Shown here one piece after another: positions 18,599 through 27,049 of a stretch of DNA of 64,000 nt. The stretch lies in assembly GCA_963783965.1 (NCBI GenBank), contig CAWAPQ010000003.1, forward strand, positions 186,001-250,000, written 5' to 3'. The notes below the pieces were generated by a model. That model did no database searches, was not told the origin of the DNA, and saw only the letters and a program-made list of their open reading frames with translations. The position numbers were made by a program, and so were the translations under genes. Numbering within the stretch: position 1 is the stretch's first letter; each line of letters opens with the position of its first letter. Origin of the DNA: Bog-473 sp963783965. Lineage in GTDB: Bacteria > Actinomycetota > Acidimicrobiia > Acidimicrobiales > RAAP-2.

Positions 18599-20347
18599 GC
18601 TTCGCTCCGCGCATCGAAGGGGTCAAGGGCGTCGTTCCGACACCGCTCAAGGACGCGATCAAGGCAGGGGGCCGTGCGGTGTACTACGCGCCCCCCTCGA
18701 GACGTCTGCCCCCTCGGGGGTATCGGCTCGAGGACTACAAGAGATGGTTCCCGAAATCCGGGGACGTCTTCTTGCGCTACCTGAAGCGTGCCGAACTGCA
18801 GTCACCTGCGTCGGAGGGGGAACTGGCCGGGTTGCCGTCGTCGTCATGCCCTGGGTGAGCACGCCGGTTCCTTGGTACGCAAGCATGCTCGGCCTGGGAC
18901 TGGCCCTTCGGGGTCGGGACGTCACATTCATTTGGGACGACACCCGTTTCCCGGACGCCCACCTGGAGGTGCAGAACCGCTCTATCGGCCACGTCCTGGA
19001 CTGGGTCAAGCGGATCGTGCCGGTCACGAGGCTCAGCGACCAGGCCGAAGTGGCGCTGAACCCAGAAGATCGTCGATGCCATTGGCCGGCTCACAGACCA
19101 GAACGCCACGTGGGTGACGAGGGGAGCTGCGACACCAACGGGAGACCAGTGCCGTGTCGTTGAGGAGATAAGGCAGTCCCTGACGCGATCGCTGCCGTTG
19201 GTAAAGAGCGCGCTTGACCGATGCGAGGCGGAGTGCTTGGTGGTTCCCGGAGGAGTCTACGGGAGCAGCGGGCTCTTCCTGCGAGAAGGCAAGGCCCGAG
19301 GACGCAGAGTCGCGACATTCGACACCGACCGCAGAATCGCGCAAATCTGCGCCGACGGAGTTGCTGCGCAGAATGGCGACATCCCGACAGCGTTCCATTC
19401 GCTGTGGAGCGCCGATCGTGAGGTCCGCCAAGAGGCCGTCAGAGTCGCCATGACAGAGTTCCGTGATCGAAGTGCCAACCTTGACCACTACGGGTTTCAG
19501 ATGCTCCCGGCACAGAAAGTCATCTCGGTACCCCGATGGCTGCGTCTTGATCCCGCTCAACGTGGAGTGGGACACGGCCGCGCTCGGGAGACACGTCAAC
19601 TTCGAGACGCACCGCCGACTGGTTGGTGTCAACGGTCGGCGCTCTGCTCGCCGAAGACGCCGGACCTGTCGTTGTCCGGCAACATCCTTCCGAGCGCCGT
19701 CCGCTCCAGCGCAGCAACCTGGATGTCGCCGGGCTTCTCCGTCGCCGGTTCGGCAACGATTCCCGGTGCCAGTTCGTGGCCGCCGACGACCCGGTGAGTT
19801 CGTACGACCTGTTGCGCGCGGCACGCCTGGTACTTCCGTTTGTCTCCACCATCGGCATCGAGGCGGCAGCCATGGGAAAGCCCGTAGTGATTTCGGGCGC
19901 CTGCTACTACGCGGACTTGGGGTTCGTGTGGTCGGCGGGGTCACGCGAGGAGTATTTGGACCTCCTCCATCGTGGGCTGCACGGAAAGCTGACCCTGCGC
20001 TCCCGATCAAGTCGAACGAGCCTGGCTCTGCTACTACCTGACCGCCGTGAGAAACCGGGTCTCGACGGACTTCACGCCGCACCCTGACGACTTTTGGACA
20101 TGGTCTCAACGTCCCTTGCCGTCGCTCCTCTCCGACCCAGCCGTGGTCGACATCTTCGACGCGCATCGACACGGGAGTCCCAATTTCACTCCTTCGTCAC
20201 GCCCGCGCGACAGGCCCAACCAACGGACATTCCCCGTCGCGTCGACGGAGCCCCGTCCGGGTAGGTGTCCCATTCCTAGGGGAGGTTGCCCCAGTCGTCG
20301 GGAGCACCCTGCGAGATTACGATTTGTCCTCTGGGCGTCGTGCGTGA
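18595..20347 (+). pseudogene. Capsule-polysaccharide-synthesis-like protein with several frameshifts
   Basis: It starts with an ATGA overlap at 18595 (SFAPRIEGVKGVVPTPL). Conserved segments follow in different frames: VVMPWVSTPVPWYASMLGLG, LVVPGGVYGSSGLFLREGK, RRVATFDTDRRIAQICADGV, PVVVRQHPSERRPLQRSN, SYDLLRAARLVLPFVSTIGI and EAAAMGKPVVISGACYYADLG. The last three resemble the C-terminal half of capsule polysaccharide biosynthesis/export proteins and Kdo transferase-like GT-B folds. At least four frame changes are needed. One plausible end is TGA 20345-20347. It probably encodes a glycosyltransferase acting with the downstream ulosonic acid genes, but the assignment is tentative. Confidence 0.55.
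20275..20282 (+). promoter_or_regulatory. CCTAGGGG element upstream of the NeuB-like gene
   Basis: CCTAGGGG followed by AGGTTGCCCCAG lies 122-129 bases before the NeuB-like start. It nearly duplicates the site at 9077-9085 (AGTTGCCCAGG). It may fall inside the 3' end of the preceding broken gene. Confidence 0.3.
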
Positions 20348-20403
20348 TCCGCCAGCGACAGCCATACGACGTCGGATCAAAAGTGGAATCCTGGAGGTGG
20401 CCG

Positions 20404-21297
20404 GTGAGGGATGCGGTGCAGATCGGAGATCGACGAATTGGCCCGGGTGAGCCCTGCTTTGCCGTGGCCGAGATTGGCATCAACCACAATGGCGATCTGA
20501 ACCTGGCACGGAAGTTGATCTCGGGGGCCGTCGCCGCGGGAGCTGACGCCGTGAAATTCCAGAAGCGCACCGTCGATGTGGTGTACAGCCCCGAGGAACT
20601 CGCACGACCCCGCGAGAGCCCCTTCGGTGAGACGAACGGCGACTTGAAGCGCGGCTTGGAGTTCGACCAAGAGGCATTTGAGGCTATCGACGAGTACTGT
20701 CGAATTTACGGGATCATGTGGTTCGCCTCGTGCTGGGATGAGCGATCCGTCGACTTTCTCGAGCGGTTCGATCCTCCTTGCTACAAAATCGCGTCAGCGT
20801 CGCTGACCGACGACGACCTCCTGCGGTACCACCGCCTGCTTGGAAAGCCCATCATCCTCTCCACGGGGATGAGCGAGCTCGAAGAGATCGATCATGCGGT
20901 CGAGGTCCTCGGAACCGACGATCTCGTGGTCCTGCACGCCAACAGCACCTATCCGGCACAAGCCTCAGAGCTCAATCTCCGGACGATCGAGATGCTTCGT
21001 CGGCGGTACGGGGTCCCGGTCGGCTATTCCGGACACGAGGTTGGCCTGGCGACCTCCGTCGCGGCCCGTGCGCTCGGAGCGTGCGTCATCGAACGTCACA
21101 TCTCGCTCGATCGTTCGATGTGGGGCTCCGATCAGGCTGCGTCGGTCGAGCCGTTGGGCTTCCAGCGCCTCGTCCGGGACATCAGAGCCGTCGACGAAGC
21201 GCTCGGGGATGGGGTCAAGGTCGTCTACGACAGCGAGTTGCCCGTGCGGGAAAAGCTACGCCGTGTCGGCCTGAAGCCCCTGGTCGCCGCGCACTGA
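20404..21297 (+). CDS. neuB: NeuB-family ulosonic acid synthase (short form without SAF domain)
   Basis: Predicted to condense phosphoenolpyruvate with a six- to seven-carbon sugar or sugar phosphate to make a 2-keto-3-deoxy ulosonic acid. The 297 residues contain EIGINHNGDLNLARKLI, DAVKFQKRTVD, FASCWDERSVDFLE, CYKIASASLTDDDLLR and ILSTGMSELEE. The two metal-binding His of NeuB are present with the right 21-residue spacing (GYSGHEVG and IERHISLDR). The usual GPDH is GSDQ. The C-terminal antifreeze-like SAF domain is absent: the protein stops after LPVREKLRRVGLKPL. GTG 20404 follows a GGAGG site at 20393-20397. It heads a tight module with a CMP transferase and a phosphatase. Confidence 0.88.
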   Translation: MRDAVQIGDRRIGPGEPCFAVAEIGINHNGDLNLARKLISGAVAAGADAVKFQKRTVDVVYSPEELARPRESPFGETNGDLKRGLEFDQEAFEAIDEYCRIYGIMWFASCWDERSVDFLERFDPPCYKIASASLTDDDLLRYHRLLGKPIILSTGMSELEEIDHAVEVLGTDDLVVLHANSTYPAQASELNLRTIEMLRRRYGVPVGYSGHEVGLATSVAARALGACVIERHISLDRSMWGSDQAASVEPLGFQRLVRDIRAVDEALGDGVKVVYDSELPVREKLRRVGLKPLVAAH

Positions 21298-21315
21298 TGC
21301 AGCCGGGCACCTTGC

Positions 21316-22129
21316 ATGACTTCTCGCCAATTGGGGTGGAACCTGGAACCGGCTGTTTCGCAGCACGGTGACATCGCTGGCGAGGTCCTTGCCCTCATAC
21401 CCGCCCGCGGGGGATCGAAGGGGATCCCCCGCAAGAACGTCATGGAAATCGCGGGAAAACCCCTGATTGCCTGGTCCATTTTACAGGCGCTTGCCTCCAG
21501 CCGAATAACGCGGGTCGTCGTCAGTACCGACGACGACGAGATCGCGGCGATTGCCGAAAGCTACGGAGCCGAGGTGCCGTTCATTCGGCCGGCGGAATAC
21601 GCCCACGATCTGTCGCCCGACATTGACGTCTTTCGTCACGCGCTCGACACATCTGGCCGAAGGAGAGTCGTACCGTCCAGAAGCAATCGTCCACCTGCGT
21701 CCCACCGGACCAGTGCGACGCGTGTCGGACCTGGACGACGCCGTCGATCTTCTCCATGCTCATCCCGAAGCTGATTCCGTGCGGGCGGTCTCAATCGTCC
21801 AGCAGAGCCCCTACAAAATGTGGAAGGTTCGGGACGATGGCACCATGGAGCCATTGGTCGAGCTCGCCGGCATACAGGACTGTCAGTCGCGGCCGCGCCA
21901 GACGCTTCCGCCGGCCTACTGGCAGAACGGCTATGTCGACGTCGTGCGCCCGCGTGCCGTGCTGGGCAAGGCGTCAATGTCGGGCGACACCGTTCTCCCG
22001 TTCTTCGTCGAGACGGTGCTGTTCGATCTTGACTATCCCGAGGACATAGCGCCGATGGAGCAGGCACTCCGGAGCCGGGAAGCAGGGCTGGAACTCGCGT
22101 TCGTCGATCCGAAGCGCCATCCCGTATGA
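21316..22129 (+). pseudogene. neuA: CMP-ulosonic acid cytidylyltransferase (NeuA/KdsB-like), one frameshift
   Basis: Activates a ulosonic acid with CTP to give the CMP-sugar donor. The N-terminal nucleotide-binding loop is LALIPARGGSKGIPRKN, followed by VVVSTDDDEIAAIAESYGAE. After one frame change near 21650, repaired by adding a base, comes EAIVHLRPTGPVRRVSDLDD, then PYKMWKV and YWQNGYVDVVRP, all typical of acylneuraminate cytidylyltransferases. The repaired protein has about 271 residues. It follows the NeuB-like gene by 18 bases and precedes the phosphatase by 46 bases. The enzyme family is certain; the exact sugar is not. Confidence 0.87.
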
Positions 22130-22175
22130 CCCGGGTCCGGCGGCAGGGCACTGGAAGAGAGGGCACGCGGGGTCG

Positions 22176-22685
22176 ATGCAGAAGATCAGACTGATGGTCC
22201 TTGACGTCGACGGAGTGCTCACCGACGGCACCGTTCTGCTCTTGCCGTGCGGAGATGAAGCGCGCTCGGTCCATTTCCATGACCTTGACGCGGTGGCGGC
22301 GGCCAGACGACAAGGCATAACCCCGGCCGTTCTCAGTGGTGAGCAATCGCCGGCCGTTCAGCGCGTGGCTCGGCGTTTCGGTATCAGCGAAGCGATATGG
22401 GGTGCCTCGGACAAGCTGGCGGGCCTCCGGGATCTGACCCGTCGGCTGGGGTTTGCCATGGAGGAAACCTGCTACATCGGAGACGCCGACCGCGACGGAC
22501 CGGCGCTCGAAGCTGCCGGCATCGGGTTTGCCCCTTCCGATGGCACTGCCGCAGCACGAGCCGCCGCCGATCACGTCCTTACGGTGCGGGGCGGACGCGG
22601 CGTCGTGGGGGAGGCGATGGCGGTGCTGCACGGGATGTGCGACTCCGACGGTTGGGGAAGGGGAGCGGCTGATGACGGTTCTTGA
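22176..22685 (+). CDS. KdsC-like HAD phosphatase
   Basis: Predicted to remove the phosphate from a ulosonic acid phosphate (Kdo-8-P, Neu5Ac-9-P or Kdn-9-P type) before CMP activation. The 169 residues match the small C0-type HAD fold. Motif I is LDVDGVLTDG (nucleophile Asp and acid/base Asp), motif II is AVLSGEQSPAV, then SDKLAGL with the Lys and motif III YIGDADRDGPAL. It lacks a cap domain, as KdsC does. Its presence implies that the upstream synthase uses a phosphorylated sugar. It overlaps the next gene by 14 bases. Confidence 0.88.
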   Translation: MQKIRLMVLDVDGVLTDGTVLLLPCGDEARSVHFHDLDAVAAARRQGITPAVLSGEQSPAVQRVARRFGISEAIWGASDKLAGLRDLTRRLGFAMEETCYIGDADRDGPALEAAGIGFAPSDGTAAARAAADHVLTVRGGRGVVGEAMAVLHGMCDSDGWGRGAADDGS

Positions 22686-23265
22686 CGAGCGCGTTGGATC
22701 GCTGGGTCGGGCACTCGACCGTCTCTGCGAGATCGAAGCGCCGCTTGAGGTCGCCGCCGCGGCCATCGCGGGGAGCCTCCGTAGTGGCGGCAAGCTCTTG
22801 GCGGCAGGAAACGGCGGTTCTGCTGCGGAGGCGCAGCACCTGACCGGTGAACTCTTAGGACGTCTCGACTCTGCTCGTGAGCGCCAAGGTCTCCCGGCGA
22901 TAGCTCTCCATGCAGACACGTCGACGGTAACCGCCGTTGGAAACGACTATGGATTCGAGTGCATCTTCTCCCGCCAGGTGGAAGCACTCGGGCGTCCGAA
23001 CGACGTCCTCGTTGTTCTTTCGACGAGCGGCGCCTCGGCGAACCTGGTCCGAGCCGTCGAGGCCGCGGAGGGTCTCGGCATGATCACCATCGGCCTACTG
23101 GGACCGGGGGCTCGCCCCCTTCACCAGCGGTGCACGCACGTCTTGGCAGTGCCGAGCGACGACCCTCAGGCAATTCAAGAATGTCATCTCCTCCTGGTGC
23201 ACGCGCTCGTGGCGGTGACCGAAGATCTGCTGTCGCACGCCGCCTGTAATTTGTCCCGTGTGTAG
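22672..23265 (+). CDS. GmhA-like SIS-domain phosphosugar isomerase
   Basis: Predicted ketose/aldose phosphate isomerase of the sedoheptulose-7-phosphate isomerase group. The 197-residue protein has an N-terminal helix, then LLAAGNGGSAAEAQHLTGEL (phosphate-binding loop and the conserved Glu/Gln-His region), VLVVLSTSGASANLVRAVEA (second SIS loop) and the C-terminal helix IQECHLLLVHALV with the catalytic His. ATG 22672 follows GGGGAGCGG and overlaps the phosphatase gene. In this context it may make the phosphorylated aldose used by the NeuB-like synthase, for example a heptose-7-P or pentose-5-P. That is inference. Confidence 0.88.
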   Translation: MTVLDERVGSLGRALDRLCEIEAPLEVAAAAIAGSLRSGGKLLAAGNGGSAAEAQHLTGELLGRLDSARERQGLPAIALHADTSTVTAVGNDYGFECIFSRQVEALGRPNDVLVVLSTSGASANLVRAVEAAEGLGMITIGLLGPGARPLHQRCTHVLAVPSDDPQAIQECHLLLVHALVAVTEDLLSHAACNLSRV

Positions 23266-24901
23266 GCCGCGGCCGTTGGAGCAACGGATTGGCATCATGC
23301 AGGGCCGTCTCGTGACTTCGACAACCGGGGAGCTCGAAGCGTCACCCGGCGCACAATGGCGCGAGGAGTTCCGAGCGGCCGCAGACCTGCGGCTGAACCA
23401 TATCGAGTTGGTCGCTGACAGATTCCGAGACTTCGGCAATCCGATATGGTCAGCCGAAGGACGCGACGAGATCGTTTCCATGGCCGAGACCATCGGGGTC
23501 GGGGTGCCCAGTCTTTGCGTCAACGAAGTGCTGGCCTCCCCAATCGACGAAATCAGCACTGAACTGGTGGATCGACTGGAACCGGTCGTGAGCGGTCTGC
23601 CCGTCGATGTCGTGGTGGTGCCGCTGCTTGAAGCAAGCGATCTCAAGTCGGTGGAGAGCACCTTGGCCGCGGGTTCTCTTCACAAGCTCGCTGACTGCCT
23701 CGGAGACGACGTCAGAGTCGTCGTGGAGCTTGGCGTTTCCGCCGTCGAGAGTCTGCGGTTCCTCGACGCCGTCGGCTCTCCTCGCGTGGGACTGTGTTAC
23801 GACGTGGGGAACGCGACGGCATTGGGCTTCGATGCGGCCGATGAACTGCGGATCCTGGGATCCGCAGTGTGGCATCTGCACGCCAAGGACAAGAATGCCG
23901 CCCAGGAGAACGTGTGCTTCGGGACCGGCGAGGTGCCGTTCGTTCGCGTGTTCGAGGCATTGTCGGACCACGGATTCGATGGCCTCGTCACCATGGAGGC
24001 CACCCGGGGTGACGATCCTTTCACCACCGCCGATGACCATCGTGCGTTTCTCCTTTCGACGCAAGGCACGAGAGCGTGCGGCCCAGGGGGGAAAGGCGAC
24101 ATGACGAGTGACCGGTTTCAGCTTGATGGGCGAACCGTCTTGGTAACCGGTGGCGCCGGCTTTCTCGGACGACAATGGATAGCCGCCCTGCTCAACGCAG
24201 GCGCGGCGGTGATCAGTGTCGACCGCGAGCTTCCAACTGGCGACGATCGCAGTGAGCGGCTCCTGCACGAACGGGTCGACATCACCGATCCTCGTGCCGT
24301 CTCGGATCTCGCCGAAAGACTTTCGTCCGGCGGGCACCAGGTCGACGCGCTGGTCAACAACGCTGCGCTTGACGCGGCCGTGGGCGCCTCGGGTCTCACC
24401 CAGGGCGAACGCCTCGAGACGTTCTCGCTTGAGAGATGGCACGCTGAAATTGCCGTCGGCCTCACGGGGGCATTTCTCTGCTCCCAGGCGTTCGGCACCC
24501 TGATGGCCGAGCGAGGGCGGGGCGTCATTGTGAACATTGGCTCGGATCTTGGTTTGGTCGCCCCCGATCAGCGGCTGTACCGAGTCGATGGACGACCCGA
24601 ACGTGAGCAGCCGGTCAAACCTGTCACCTATTCAGTGATCAAGAGCGGACTCATCGGGCTGACCCGCTACCTGGCAACGTATTGGGCGGACAGCGGCGTA
24701 CGTTCCAACGTGCTGTGTCTCGGTGGAGTAGCCCGGGACCAAGACCCGACCTTCATGGAGCGAGTCTCGGAGCGCATACCGCTCGGCCGTATGGCATGTG
24801 AAGGTGAGTATGGCGAGGCGATTGTGTTCCTGTGTTCGGACGCTTCCTCGTACATGACAGGAGCATCTCTGGTGCTCGACGGTGGTCGCACCGCCTGGTA
24901 G
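23258..24901 (+). CDS. Sugar phosphate isomerase/epimerase joined to a short-chain dehydrogenase
   Basis: A single open frame of 547 residues with two domains. Residues 1 to about 275 form a xylose-isomerase-like TIM barrel (GIMQGRLVTSTTGELEASPG, GLCYDVGNATALGF, VWHLHAKDKNAAQENVCFG). Residues 282-547 form a classical SDR (TVLVTGGAGFLGRQW, LVNNAALD, IVNIGSDLGL, YSVIKSG as YxxxK, TGASLVLDGG). The SDR part has its own ATG at 24101 behind GGGGGGAAAGG, and both other frames close within 10 bases of it. Two adjacent genes fused by a lost or gained base near 24050 are therefore as likely as a true fusion. Both domains probably shape the sugar that enters or leaves the NeuB-like step. It overlaps the isomerase gene by 8 bases. 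Confidence 0.82.
   Translation: MCRPRPLEQRIGIMQGRLVTSTTGELEASPGAQWREEFRAAADLRLNHIELVADRFRDFGNPIWSAEGRDEIVSMAETIGVGVPSLCVNEVLASPIDEISTELVDRLEPVVSGLPVDVVVVPLLEASDLKSVESTLAAGSLHKLADCLGDDVRVVVELGVSAVESLRFLDAVGSPRVGLCYDVGNATALGFDAADELRILGSAVWHLHAKDKNAAQENVCFGTGEVPFVRVFEALSDHGFDGLVTMEATRGDDPFTTADDHRAFLLSTQGTRACGPGGKGDMTSDRFQLDGRTVLVTGGAGFLGRQWIAALLNAGAAVISVDRELPTGDDRSERLLHERVDITDPRAVSDLAERLSSGGHQVDALVNNAALDAAVGASGLTQGERLETFSLERWHAEIAVGLTGAFLCSQAFGTLMAERGRGVIVNIGSDLGLVAPDQRLYRVDGRPEREQPVKPVTYSVIKSGLIGLTRYLATYWADSGVRSNVLCLGGVARDQDPTFMERVSERIPLGRMACEGEYGEAIVFLCSDASSYMTGASLVLDGGRTAW
24086..24103 (+). promoter_or_regulatory. Internal ribosome binding site and ATG before the SDR domain
   Basis: GGGGGGAAAGG sits 5-15 bases before ATG 24101, exactly at the domain boundary. 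TGA codons in the other two frames lie at 24102-24104 and 24109-24111. This is what a normal ATGA-type gene junction would look like, so it decides whether the upstream open frame is really one protein. Confidence 0.6.
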
Positions 24902-24928
24902 TTCGGGGGTTCAGGAACGACAGACCAA

Positions 24929-26068
24929 ATGGCAGCGACGATGGACCGTCTCTCGAGGCGAGTGCGTGCGGCAGCACGGCGCGTCGGCCGGGTTCATCCA
25001 CCGGTGGTCGATGACTTGGCCGAATGGTGTGGCGTGCATGAGGTGGAGGCCTATCCCCTTTCGGACACCGCGTTTCTGAGTCGCCAGCCGCCGGCCGCAC
25101 TCGCGACGGCACCACACCCGAGCTTCGAACGAAGGCTCACCAGGAGGATCGCCGCGCGATTTCTGGCCTGCCTCCCGGAGACCTGCGTTTCGGGGCCCAA
25201 CGGCGTTGTCGTTCTCCCGGACGGCTCGTTCGCCGTCGAAGCGATCTACGGGCGCAATCACTTGGAAATCGACCCCGCGTATCTCAGGCCGCTGCCGTCA
25301 CGCATCGCCTGGAAGGAGGGGGACTACTTCTCACTGCTGGGTAAGTTCTCGAACTCCGGCAACTACTACCACTGGCTCCACGACGCCCTGCTGCGATTGC
25401 ATGCGACCGAGCCGCATCTCCCTCGGAGAGTGAAATTTCTCGTCCCGCCCACACTGCGAGACTTCCAGCGTGAGACGCTGCACATGCTGGGGTTGGTCGA
25501 CGAGGAGTTGGTCCCCTTTCCCGACGGTGAGGTCTGGCGATGTGAACGACTCTGGTTCGCCTCTCTGCCACCTTCGGGCGCCGAGGTCCCGGATGCCGTG
25601 ACGTGGCTGCGCGAGCGGCTCCACGCGGCGACGGCAACGTCCTTCGTGGAACCGAGGCGCCGGCTGTACATCTCGCGTAGCCGGGCAACGCACGCTCGGG
25701 TCGTCAACCAGAGCACGCTCACGCCGATCCTCGAACGGCACGGGTTCGAGCTCGTGGAGACCGAAGGCATGACCGTCGCCGAGCAGATTCGCTTGTTCTC
25801 ACAGGCGGAGTCGATCGTTGCGCCGCACGGCGCCGGCCAGACGAACATGCTCTTCGCCAGCACGAGATGCAAGAACCTCGAACTCCTTGAACCTCGTTGG
25901 GCATCGGATGGGCACGCATACGTGTTCTGGACACTGGCGGAGACACTTGGTCAGAGTTTTTCGTACGCGGTGGCTGAGTCGGTGCGGAATCCGAATCGCA
26001 CCAGCCGCTCCGACCTTTACGTGTCCCCCAAAATCTTCGAGAGGGCTCTGGAGAGCTTCGTTTCCTGA
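24929..26068 (+). CDS. GT61 (DUF563) family glycosyltransferase
   Basis: Glycosyltransferase of the GT61 type, 379 residues. Landmarks are NSGNYYHWLHDALLRLHATE (the conserved HW-D region), RRRLYISRSRATHARVVNQ, GFELVETEGMTVAEQIRLFS and the hallmark IVAPHGAGQTNMLFA. The length fits bacterial members. It lies 27 bases after the isomerase-SDR frame and is the last gene of the run that began at 16.1 kb. It may transfer the ulosonic acid or a neighbouring sugar, but family members use varied donors. Confidence 0.86.
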   Translation: MAATMDRLSRRVRAAARRVGRVHPPVVDDLAEWCGVHEVEAYPLSDTAFLSRQPPAALATAPHPSFERRLTRRIAARFLACLPETCVSGPNGVVVLPDGSFAVEAIYGRNHLEIDPAYLRPLPSRIAWKEGDYFSLLGKFSNSGNYYHWLHDALLRLHATEPHLPRRVKFLVPPTLRDFQRETLHMLGLVDEELVPFPDGEVWRCERLWFASLPPSGAEVPDAVTWLRERLHAATATSFVEPRRRLYISRSRATHARVVNQSTLTPILERHGFELVETEGMTVAEQIRLFSQAESIVAPHGAGQTNMLFASTRCKNLELLEPRWASDGHAYVFWTLAETLGQSFSYAVAESVRNPNRTSRSDLYVSPKIFERALESFVS

Positions 26069-26078
26069 GGGTCAACCT

Positions 26079-26095
26079 CGGCGGAGCGACCGCCG
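26079..26095. terminator. Hairpin between convergent genes
   Basis: CGGCGG (26079-26084), loop AGCGA, CCGCCG (26090-26095) form a perfect 6-bp GC stem. It lies 11 bases after the GT61 stop and 29 bases beyond the stop of the convergent TetR gene. No T-tract is present. Confidence 0.45.
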
Positions 26096-26123
26096 GACTG
26101 CCCGACACGCTGGCGACGGCGGG

Positions 26124-26852
26124 CTACGGACCGGTCTGAGCTCCGGCATCGGCATGAGTATCCGCATCGGCGCCGATGCCGCCATCGGCGCACAGCCTCT
26201 CGAGCATGAGGGACATGACCCTCCGGGCCCCGCGTACCGGCATGCCCGAGGTGGAGCGCAGCCGTTCCCAGGCCTCCCAGGAGGTGCCGGTGTCCATCGC
26301 CCCGAGATACTCGGCACGGGTGCTTTCCGGCAGGGCCGCCAGTTCGGCGGCGAAGGTGGCCTGCAGATCCTGCAGGAACAGGTTGTCGGCGACGGCCAGC
26401 GCCCTTCGGATGGCGGGCGACGTCGACACGCGGCAGACCAGGGCGCGCCGGACCTCCGAGGTCTCTTCGAAGAGGGCGGCCCGGTGTGCGACCGTCCGCT
26501 CTATCCGTGTCGGCAGGGAGAGCCTCGGGGAGAGCTGGGGCATGTCGGCCCATTGGCGACGCAGTTGCAGCGCGGCGACGAACTGGTAGAGGTCGTCCAT
26601 GTCGGCGAAATGGTGGAACACGAGGCGCAACGACACGCCGGCCCGCCGGGCGACGGACTTCGCCGTGGGGTCCGGATCACCGGCGATCAGCAACTCGACG
26701 AGGGCCTCCGCGACGTGGCGCCGGGTCCGCTGCCCTCGGGCCAGCCGTCCGTCCCGGGCCGGCTCCTCGGGCGCCACCAGCGCGGCCAGCTCGAGTGCCG
26801 ACTGGGCTGGGCCGGTGTCATAACCGGCTGTGGCCGATGAGCCTCCTGTCAC
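26124..26852 (-). CDS. TetR-family transcriptional regulator
   Basis: DNA-binding repressor, 242 residues, with an unusually long N-terminal extension. The helix-turn-helix lies at about residues 60-80 (PTAKSVARRAGVSLRLVFHH, then FADMDDLYQFV). The C-terminal ligand-binding half is helical, with VSTSPAIRRALAVADNLF. The start is GTG 26852. A palindrome (26855-26883) covers its Shine-Dalgarno region, which suggests autoregulation. It lies downstream of the cydC gene on the same strand, with 197 bases between. The target and ligand are unknown. Confidence 0.85.
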   Translation of the reverse strand: MTGGSSATAGYDTGPAQSALELAALVAPEEPARDGRLARGQRTRRHVAEALVELLIAGDPDPTAKSVARRAGVSLRLVFHHFADMDDLYQFVAALQLRRQWADMPQLSPRLSLPTRIERTVAHRAALFEETSEVRRALVCRVSTSPAIRRALAVADNLFLQDLQATFAAELAALPESTRAEYLGAMDTGTSWEAWERLRSTSGMPVRGARRVMSLMLERLCADGGIGADADTHADAGAQTGP

Positions 26853-26854
26853 GT

Positions 26855-26883
26855 GATTCCCCTTCCTCTCACAAGGGGGAATC
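26855..26883 (-). promoter_or_regulatory. Inverted repeat over the TetR gene's ribosome binding site
   Basis: GATTCCCC (26855-26862) and GGGGAATC (26876-26883) are perfect 8-base arms separated by 13 bases. The minus-strand ribosome binding site GGAAGGGG lies within it, immediately before GTG 26852. It could be the operator of the TetR protein, or an RNA hairpin controlling its translation. Confidence 0.5.
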
Positions 26884-26985
26884 CAACGGCCGCTCAGGAC
26901 TTGCGCTCTACAACCAAAGACCCACCGACCAGGTGCAGCGGCCGTGCCTGGGGGGGCACATCACCCCGGATGCATCGGCCCTTTT

Positions 26986-27024
26986 CACAACGGACGCACA
27001 ACGGAGCACAACGGAAGCACAACC
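26986..27024. repeat. CACAACGGA iterated repeats (three perfect, one partial)
   Basis: CACAACGGA occurs at 26986-26994, 26997-27005 and 27007-27015, and CACAACC at 27018-27024. The spacings of 11, 10 and 11 bases equal one helical turn, so all copies face the same side of the DNA. They lie between the end of cydC and the TetR start. Confidence 0.55.
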
Positions 27025-27049
27025 GCCATTGCGGCCACCGCTCAGGAAG

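Noticed and set aside
20404..24901. Calling the module a standard Neu5Ac, legionaminic or pseudaminic acid pathway
   Set aside because: No NeuC-type hydrolysing epimerase, Pse/Leg dehydratase or aminotransferase is present, and the KdsC-like phosphatase points to a phosphorylated intermediate.
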